Positions 56,920 through 64,000 of a stretch of DNA of 64,000 nt are shown piece by piece. The translations under genes were made by a program, and so were the position numbers. This DNA is from Cylindrodendrum hubeiense (lineage: Eukaryota; Ascomycota; Sordariomycetes; Hypocreales; Nectriaceae). The notes under the pieces were generated by a model, which saw nothing but the letters and a program-made list of their open reading frames with translations, ran no database searches and had not been told where the DNA came from. The stretch lies in assembly GCA_014621425.1 (NCBI GenBank), contig JAANBB010000047.1:1-64000 (forward strand), read 5' to 3'. Each line of letters starts with the position of its first letter. Within the stretch, counting starts at the first letter, position 1.

Positions 56920-58615
56920 TTAATAGAGGACATCAGAAAATGCCTCGATGGTGGCACCCCTAAGCAAGCTTGCATCACTCTCTTCCCATGGATGCTCAAT
57001 TGTAATCGCCCGGATGAGCTCCACTTGCTTCGGATTTCTTGGCGTGATTTTGTAAGGAAAATCCTCCACATGGGTGGCCAACCCGGGGGTGGCTTTGAGT
57101 TCAACGTCAATTTCTAGTCCCTGCTCATCAACCGCCTTGCTGATATTAAAGGCGGCTAGTGTTTGCGCGATGGTCAAGAATATGACCGAGTCGGCGAAGT
57201 ACCGTCCAGGGCATATTCTTCGCCCATAGCCAAATGCGATGTTCATAGGGTCGGGCTCCTTGCTTGGCTCTAGGTATCGCTCAGGGTTGAAAGAGCTCGG
57301 GTCAGCGTACACTTCGGGATCGTGCAAAAACCACCATATTGCCGCGAAAAGGTACGCCCCTTTTGGGATCACATAGTCCTTGTAGATGATATCCTCCTCT
57401 GTTATATGAGGCATGCCCAACGGTATAGCGGGTGACCAACGGTGAACTTCCTTGACCAAGCCCTCAATGTATGGCAGGTTAACTCTATCCTGAAATTCAG
57501 GAAGCCGGTTAGTGCCTGTTACACGATCGATTTCTTCCTGCGCCTTGCGCTGTACATCTGGAAACATGACCATGGCCAAGATGAAGTTGGTTAAACTCGT
57601 AACCATGGTTTCCGCGCCCGCGGCGTACAGAGTGGCGGCTGTCCACTTAATAATATGCTCGCTGTCGCAACTTGAATCCGGCTCTTTTTTGTCGCCATCG
57701 CTGCTCTGTTGAACCAGCTTGGAGACGTATGACTCCCGATGATTACCACTAGCGATCTGCTGCCGAACAAAAGCGTAAGGAATTTCCGCCACTGCCTGAG
57801 TCATTTTATTCCACTTCCGGGCCGTCTCCTTATATCCAGTGCCAGGGAAACCATCTGGTACAAGCTTAACAGCAGGAATTACGTCGACTAACCAGGGGGT
57901 GGGGGTTATAGCAAGCAATACAGTAGCCATCACCCGATGGATCAAGTCGACTAAAGGGTCTGTCTTTTTCGGTTCAATTGAGTAACCGTATGTCATTTTC
58001 AACATGATGGCACCCGCCTCCCTGTGGTGTAGTTAGATTGATCGATTCTATTATTAACTCTTATCCTCGAGGTGGCGATGATTGCACTCACGCTTTGATA
58101 TGCTCGATCACATTCTCAGGCTCACTCAATACTCGGAGAAGAAATCGTCCCACTTCCTCTTCTTGAAGGTCACCGAACCGCGATGCCGCTACTCTGGTGC
58201 CAAATTCTTGATGCATAAACCCGCGACCCCGGCGAAATTTGGAATCGTACTGTTGCATTGTCAAGAACTCGCCCATGCCACATAGCTTGGATGCGAACTC
58301 TGTTTTGGGCCGCGCAGATGTCTTGCTCGACTTCTTTTCCATCAGGTCGTGTACTGCCTGCCTGTCATGGATTATGACGAGCGTCTGACCCATCACGGTG
58401 ATAGAACTGATTGAGCCGTAGGTTTCCTTGTGCTTGAGCCAATGCTGAAACTCCGGCACACCTTTTGGTGGGAGGTCCATTATGTTGCCGACGATGGGTA
58501 GGGGCTTAGGCCCTGGGGGAAACCTACGATCGGCCTGTTTCGGGAAGCATTGTCTGTAGATGATGCAGCCTAATAAAATAACAATACTAGCGTATAGCAA
58601 CATGAAGCTTGCCAT
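56920..58615 (-). CDS. Cytochrome P450 monooxygenase
   Basis: This is a membrane-bound haem monooxygenase. Two exons (58092-58615, 56920-58021) join in frame to 541 residues. An N-terminal anchor (MLLYASIVILLGCIIY) is followed by the proline hinge FPPGPKPLPIVGN. The I-helix oxygen-binding motif is AGAET, the K-helix pair is EVHR, and PERY begins the meander. The haem loop FGYGRRICPGRYFA is complete with its cysteine. The general pattern is close to the fungal O-methylsterigmatocystin-oxidoreductase-like group, which acts on diverse secondary metabolites. The C-terminal tail after the haem loop is about 95 residues, somewhat long. It is divergent from the terpene synthase with 1.4 kb between, so it is a candidate oxidase of the terpene product. 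Substrate unknown. Confidence 0.88.
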
Positions 58616-59987
58616 TGTAATATGCTGAGTTTGTTATCAAAAGAAAAGCAGTGATTGTCGGGTGTTCTTGGAAAATTGAAGGTGTTTGTCAAACCCTCAG
58701 AATTGGAGTTGCTCGAAAAGGGAAAGCCCAATATTTTCGAACGTTAAGATAAAACACGGCCCTGAATTCTTGCAAGGTCTAATAAATACCCACTCGTAGA
58801 TTTATTCATTCGGCCTAGGGCATTGTATTATTCCGTTAGGATATGATTCGTGCTGGTCCTGAGGGGTAGTTAATCGAGATTTTGCTGAAAACAATTCGAG
58901 TTGCAGGCAGCCCATCGTACTGGCAAATAGCAAGCAGCCATGCGATACGCCACCCACTGATAGCTAAACCAACCTCAGATGAAGTCGTCAATCGCTAAAC
59001 GTGGGATATGTTCAGCCCACAAGGATTCCAAAGGTTGGTTCCGATCTTACTCCCATCCATCTTCCGCCGGAAACTCCCTTATAGGTTAGTTCGGGCCGAG
59101 AAGCTCTGTGTTGGCAGCTGAATATGCATGTATATGCATATACTAAATACTGCATGTATCAGATACTCCTGACTCTATGAGCTTCGCAGAGTAGTCAACT
59201 GTATCTATACGAGAGGGTAAGTCATGAGTTAATCTTTGTAATCCTTGTGCATGTTCTATGGAGACAAATGTCTCACAAGGGTGCCCGGATCTATCTGTTG
59301 CCGGATGGTCCACCAAAAGCATCTTATTTTCTGCCAACATATGTCTCATTACTATGGTCTACTTCAGCTCGCTAGGAGAACAACCCCGCCCGCTCCGCTA
59401 CTTCTCAACAAATTCAGAGGCTCGGCATTCCCAATACGCACTTCAATCAACCTAGACCGCTATTTATGTTTCATTGCGTACATAGAATCAATACACCGAG
59501 GATGAAGAGAGCCAATCCTCCCGGGAACCATAGAATTCGGTTAAACTTAGCTTGCATGGCTGCATGAGACAGGCATGCGGCTATGACCATTCCTTTTTCA
59601 CACGAATCATCTACACCGTCATTCCTCTCGCTCCTGAGCTCGGTCATTGTTGCAAATCCTTTCCAAAATTAGGTGAAGATCCAATTTTCCAATGTTCTCC
59701 ATAGAAAATATCACACCTAAAGATGACACCCCGCTGTTTGGGGTTGCGATATGTGCAAGTTGTTACAGTACAATGTGAAGCCCCACAATTCGGCAACAAT
59801 TGTGCAATCAGAATCAACCTCAACAGTAACAATGATCGGCCTCAATCCAAATCAATCCACTTCCATCCGGGATATCCCGGGGAATGGTAAACAGGCGAGC
59901 TATAGATATATAACTGGAACTATCGCCATTAAGTGAACTCCATCCACAAGATTATTTTACCCCCTTCACACCTCATATCCCATAAAG
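58616..59987. promoter_or_regulatory. Divergent promoter, P450 and terpene synthase
   Basis: These 1372 bp lie between divergent starts. A TATATAA-type site occurs at 59907-59913, about 75 bp before the terpene synthase ATG. No open reading frame here shows recognisable residues. Confidence 0.4.
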
Positions 59988-61040
59988 ATGAATACCTCTA
60001 TAGTTTCCTCTCTATCTCAACTTTCAACAACTCTCGTCAGCCTTGTTAACCTCACTGGTCGATTGACAACGGGTAAGAACCTGTTGGGCCGGGCCAATGG
60101 GTTTTCAGGCTCCCAACAAGAGCATTCCGCTTCCCAATACGAAATCACCAAACTACAATACGAGTCTTTGCTCAAAAGAGCTATAGAGAATATTGGTGTT
60201 AATTTGCCGGTAGACCCAAAGCCCTGCACTGCACTCACAGACCAGATCCTCGCCAGGATCAGTGTTGTGACGCCGAATCAGACGTTAGCTAGAGCAGCGT
60301 CCAACGTTGGCGCTGTGCTAGCTATCAACTTCTATCCTTCACACAATGCGGAGATGAAACTCCTGATCGGGCTGTATAGCGCCTTTTTAACCATCCTAGA
60401 CGACATCGGTGACACTATGGCCGACGATATTGGCCAGTTCCGGAAGCGGTTGGTTACGCGCGAACAACAACCCGCGCTTTTCGAACTGATGGCTGAACTA
60501 TTTATCGAGTTCGACCGAGTCTTGCCACCCTATTTGGCGAACAAGGTCTTTTCCGGTGTACTTTCGGGACTGGCGAGCTTAGAGGTGGAGTACGATCGGT
60601 CAGCTGAGTTCACGGGGTTGGCATCGCCGTCATTTCCAAAATATTTCCGCAATATGACCGGGCACTCAGAAGTATACGCTTACTTCCTTCTTACGAGCGA
60701 GAACTTCACTATGGAACGGTTGAAGCACTTCTTGCGGGCTGTGCCGGAGATCTGGAACGTCACGGACGAAATCAACGACCTCATGTCCTTCTACAAAGAG
60801 TCCATTGTGGATGTTGAGCGAGATACCTACGTATATCAGCAAGCGGAGTTTCAAAGAACATCTATCTTAGAAGTTCTACAAAATTTAAGCACGGCGATTA
60901 TTCGACGACACGAGCTTATCGGGCGGATATTCGCGGACGACGAGTTGCTGCAAAGGTTGGGACATGAATATGTTGTTGGGCTGGTGCATTTCCATCTTAC
61001 TTCACAGCGTTATCGCCTGTCCGAGTTAAATCTGTTCTGA
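59988..61040 (+). CDS. TRI5-family sesquiterpene synthase
   Basis: This is a class I terpene cyclase of the trichodiene-synthase/longiborneol-synthase family, which cyclises farnesyl diphosphate. It is a single exon of 350 residues, slightly shorter than TRI5. The aspartate-rich metal motif is DDIGD at 138-142, in FLTILDDIGDT. The NSE triad is NDLMSFYKE at 263-271, with N, S and E all present. The downstream RY-type pair is seen in TSQRYRLSEL near the end. Together these indicate an active metal site. The first about 45 residues are poorly conserved. It is divergent from a P450 and followed at a distance by an esterase. Family membership does not mean it makes trichodiene; many fungal members make other sesquiterpenes, and no trichothecene genes are visible. 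Confidence 0.85.
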   Translation: MNTSIVSSLSQLSTTLVSLVNLTGRLTTGKNLLGRANGFSGSQQEHSASQYEITKLQYESLLKRAIENIGVNLPVDPKPCTALTDQILARISVVTPNQTLARAASNVGAVLAINFYPSHNAEMKLLIGLYSAFLTILDDIGDTMADDIGQFRKRLVTREQQPALFELMAELFIEFDRVLPPYLANKVFSGVLSGLASLEVEYDRSAEFTGLASPSFPKYFRNMTGHSEVYAYFLLTSENFTMERLKHFLRAVPEIWNVTDEINDLMSFYKESIVDVERDTYVYQQAEFQRTSILEVLQNLSTAIIRRHELIGRIFADDELLQRLGHEYVVGLVHFHLTSQRYRLSELNLF

Positions 61041-62796
61041 TATGGCATAACAGACAGGTACTACACATATATGGGACTACTACTGTTACTACAAGTAGTG
61101 TGATTTCATTTATATGCGCCAAATCATTTTGCAAAATCTTTCGCTAGTCCGCCTCCACTCCCATTGACAATTTTGCTCATAACGGGCGGCATGCATGATC
61201 GCGTTTTGAGGATATGATAGAAAGCAATAGGAAGATAAGAACTAATTTATAAAGACATTCTTCCAGCATTCGGATTGTCAATTGCTTACCTATTTGATGT
61301 TGAGATGGGCACAAAAAGCTCACCGGGCAAAACCAACCACACCCACCAGCCGGACAATGCTAGCTTTAGGGTAGTGAAATTGATCTCGACCAAAATCCAA
61401 GTAATGGAGCCTCAATCACGTCTCAACCTCGCAAGCAATTGGCAATCCGATTGCGCAGAGTATTTGACCATATGGTAAGAAGGAGGGTTGTCAATAAATG
61501 GGGGGAAATGATTGAGAATTAGAGGCTGTAATGACACCTGGGTTGGGCTCAAGAGAGTAAAGAAAAACTGCAGGTTCTTACGATACTGTGAAGTCCAACA
61601 AAAATACCCTGTGAGAGAGAGAGAGTCCGGTAGCGCCTTACATATCCCCTGTAGCCCTTTGGGCTCACGTGTAAACTCCGGCCATGTCGACCGTCTCCAC
61701 CCGACACGTTCGATTGTTATTCCAATACCTGGATTTTCGTCTTGCCCAAATACACTACCCTATACTAGCTTTTTTGCTGGTGCGTGTGGCTCGTTTTGGT
61801 TCACAATAGCCACGTAAACTAGAAATTGCCATTGCTAGATGTAAGTCTCTATACAGTATCTCTATAAAGGATCGCAGTAGCATCTACAGGGTCTGAATAT
61901 AGATTTGGTCACAACAACAGCTATTGATAAACGTAGCCTAAATTGATTAAATAAACCTATAGATATATTGATACGTGAGAATACGCCTTTCATTGAAAAT
62001 ATTCTTTGTCTGGACGTCACTTTCTATTGTTCATGCCCTAGAAATCGATCAAGAATGCGACGTATCTACGGGGATCATACCACCTGTCCATATAAGGGAG
62101 TGCGAGGGACAATATATCGGCTCGAGGAACCGCACGTGGTCAATCAAGTCACTCTGATTACCAGTTCGCAATAGAAAGCGCCAAACAATACTCCACATTT
62201 ATCTCCAGCCCGGGGAGCCCCACAAATATTCAATTATGTAAATTTACGTGGTTCGAGGTTCGTGGTTCGCGGTTCGTGGTTCGCGGCTCGCGGTTTCCTC
62301 TAATACTGCTTAGCTCCGTTCTCTAATTATATCTCTAGGCTACTGGGCTTGACTATTTGTTTGTATACCTGAACTGCTCATATTTCACTTTTCTCGTATT
62401 CGTGTCATGGAGGGAGGAGATTAGAAACTTCCGAAGCGCCGAAAGCGATGTATCATCCCATTTCTAAGCAATCGGGCTTTAAGAGATATCGACTGCAAGC
62501 ACCGGGTTTAAGCAAAGTTGAATCGCGCGCGCAGGACTTAATTCTTAAATCCGAAGGACACTTAATTATTAAGCCTCAAACTGTGATCCAATACGGCAAT
62601 ATCGTATCAAACAGATACTATTTATTCATAGCCAACGTCCCTCAACTGGGTTTAGTAATTGATTAGAGGCTTTAATCAAGGAACTCACACTACTCATTGC
62701 TCGGAGTAGACTTCAATTATAAGCCACTCACCATACTTCCTGAGCTTGTCATCATATCATTTAAAAGAAAACTCAAGTACATAATATTTCAACAAC
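61041..62796. other. Intergenic with a heptamer repeat
   Basis: About 1.75 kb with A/T-rich patches and a GA run near 61616. It contains the GGTTCGN heptamer repeat listed separately and the promoter of the esterase before 62797. I see no gene. Confidence 0.5.
62250..62298. repeat. GGTTCGN heptamer tandem repeat
   Basis: Seven adjacent heptamers follow GGTTCG(A/T/C), the last two diverged (GGCTCGC, GGTTTCC). It is a short tandem array in non-coding sequence. The likeness to a tRNA B box is coincidental because no cloverleaf surrounds it. Confidence 0.8.
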
Positions 62797-63783
62797 ATGG
62801 CGCATTCAGACCCTAAGGAATTCTCTCGCTTCTCCAATTTCGACATCATCCGCGCAACGCACAAGATTGTGGCTGACCATGAAATATTTGCTCACATCTT
62901 GGTCCCCAAGCACCTGAACATGCAATCCAAATTGTCGAAGCACCATCCAATTATTTTACGGTTCCACGGTGGTGGCTTCGCAACAGCCTCAGGTCTTTTC
63001 CCGGCTTGGTTTGCACCATGGGTACTTGAGCTAGCATCTCGACACTCAGCTGTGATTGTGAGCGCCGACCACCGGCTCATACCGGAATCCAGTATTGATG
63101 ATGTCCTTGAAGATGTTGAGGACTTTTGGAAATGGGCCCACGACCAACTGCCCGGTTTCATTCTCAAGCAGACCAAGGGAGCGGTTCAAGTCGACACATC
63201 CCGTATCATGACATGTGGCGAGAGCGCTGGCGGCTACCTTAGTCTTCAATTGGGTCTCAATCATCCTAAAGAGATTAAAGCTGTCACCGCTGCCTATCCC
63301 ATGATCGACTACAAGTCCCCTCACTTCACAGATATAAGTGAAGCCCCAATTCTTGGTTGCCCCTTTATACCGGCCAGCCTCATAGAAGACCATGTCGATC
63401 GCATTAGAAAGGGGGAAGTTAGCTCAATCATCTCAGCGGACGATACACTGGAACGTCTCAAGTTCATGTTCTGTCTCATCCAGAATGGAAAATATCCGGA
63501 GTTTTTCCCGCCCAACCGAAGAGATCTCGACATATTCGACAAGTTAGATGACGGTGCAATGTTTCCACGTGGAGGCGTGTTTATTCTGCACGGCAATGAA
63601 GATGAGGTTGTACCAACTGAGGGGAGCATCAAACTCTCAGACAAGCTGCGGGATATTGACCAGGAGTTGAACTTTCGCCTGACGATTCAACAAGGAAACC
63701 ATGGTTTTGATGCGAGTGCAAAGATTGATGATAAGTGGTTAGCTGAGGGATTGAAGGATTTGATCGCTGCGTGGCTGGCTTAG
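62797..63783 (+). CDS. Alpha/beta-hydrolase esterase
   Basis: This is a carboxylester hydrolase of the HSL/arylacetamide-deacetylase type. The single exon encodes 328 residues. ILRFHGGGFATAS has the HGGG oxyanion hole near residue 54, CGESAGGYLSLQL the GESAGG nucleophile elbow, HGNEDEVVP the acid and QGNHGFD the histidine. There is no signal peptide, so it is intracellular. It is only distantly similar to the esterase of the 22-38 kb cluster. It lies 1.8 kb beyond the terpene synthase, on the same strand, so it may act on an ester of that pathway, but the gap and the nearby repeat make that uncertain. Its 3' end is followed within 34 bp by the second copy of the dispersed repeat. Confidence 0.86.
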   Translation: MAHSDPKEFSRFSNFDIIRATHKIVADHEIFAHILVPKHLNMQSKLSKHHPIILRFHGGGFATASGLFPAWFAPWVLELASRHSAVIVSADHRLIPESSIDDVLEDVEDFWKWAHDQLPGFILKQTKGAVQVDTSRIMTCGESAGGYLSLQLGLNHPKEIKAVTAAYPMIDYKSPHFTDISEAPILGCPFIPASLIEDHVDRIRKGEVSSIISADDTLERLKFMFCLIQNGKYPEFFPPNRRDLDIFDKLDDGAMFPRGGVFILHGNEDEVVPTEGSIKLSDKLRDIDQELNFRLTIQQGNHGFDASAKIDDKWLAEGLKDLIAAWLA

Positions 63784-63816
63784 CATGAAGAGTATTGCTG
63801 TTTGTGTTAGCTGTCA

Positions 63817-64000
63817 GATTGTGACCGGATTTGTGCAAATCCTCTGATATACCGATATCCTAGCCTTAGTCAGAGGGGCTGTGGGATTGAGATAAAACCC
63901 CTCACAGAAAAGAGGGGCTCGGAGGCATCGAGGATCAATGCTATTATCATATTCTGGATCCGCACTCTATTGAACAGTTAAACCCTTGATCGAATGTGCC
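63817..64000 (+). repeat. Dispersed repeat, copy B
   Basis: This aligns with copy A in the same orientation, with shared blocks TATCCTAG, AGGATCAAT, ATTCTGGATCC, CCCTTGATC and AATGTGCC. It runs to the window edge and may continue. Both copies have drifted, with many transitions, so they are old. Confidence 0.65.

Noticed and set aside
59988..61040. Trichothecene toxin cluster
   Set aside because: Only a TRI5-family cyclase and one P450 are present; no other recognisable trichothecene genes occur, and the family has many other products.
62250..62298. tRNA gene suggested by GGTTCGA
   Set aside because: The motif is part of a heptamer array; no A box, anticodon stem or acceptor stem can be drawn.
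1..64000. CRISPR array, bacterial operon or phage system
   Set aside because: Introns in nearly all genes and fungal families throughout show eukaryotic nuclear DNA; no spaced direct repeats of CRISPR type were seen.

Overview
The window is filamentous ascomycete nuclear DNA. The evidence is short GT-AG introns of about 45-80 nt in nearly every gene, fungal Zn(II)2Cys6 regulators, PDR- and MRP-type ABC transporters and a TRI5-type terpene synthase. Gene content suggests an Aspergillus/Penicillium-like Eurotiomycete, but nothing fixes the species. I rebuilt 24 protein-coding loci by joining exons; where joining was needed, reading frame was checked across every splice.

1-5.6 kb is a conserved housekeeping block on the + strand: the 3' part of the geranylgeranyltransferase-I beta subunit, the twin-CX9C protein Cox23, and the NatB auxiliary subunit Naa25. 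After 5.6 kb the content becomes accessory. 6.9-14.7 kb holds a Zn cluster regulator divergent from a full PDR-type ABC exporter, with a dense array of GTCCGG/CCGGAC motifs around their shared promoter. 15.4-20 kb holds an MFS permease of the Dal5 type divergent from a metallo-beta-lactamase-fold hydrolase, then a small secreted repeat protein whose centre contains ambiguous bases. 20-22.6 kb has no gene I can support.

22.6-38.1 kb is a compact run of eight genes: two Baeyer-Villiger monooxygenases, an HSL-type esterase, two short-chain dehydrogenases, a zinc alcohol dehydrogenase, an acyl/aryl-CoA ligase and a Zn cluster regulator. Together they could oxidise an alcohol to a ketone, insert oxygen to make an ester or lactone, hydrolyse it, oxidise the released alcohol and activate the acid with CoA. 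I read this as a candidate catabolic cluster for cyclic or aryl ketones.

39.2-48 kb holds a frameshifted kinase-like gene, an MRP-type ABC transporter and a phenolic acid decarboxylase. 48.2-56.5 kb looks like a sugar-acid module: a fusion of two 3-hydroxyacid dehydrogenase domains with a four-carbon acid-sugar kinase, a divergent Zn cluster regulator, and an anion-type MFS permease. 56.9-63.8 kb holds a P450 divergent from a TRI5-family sesquiterpene synthase, then an esterase. Two directly oriented diverged copies of one non-coding repeat lie at 41.17-41.35 kb and at the right edge of the window, bracketing this last 22 kb.
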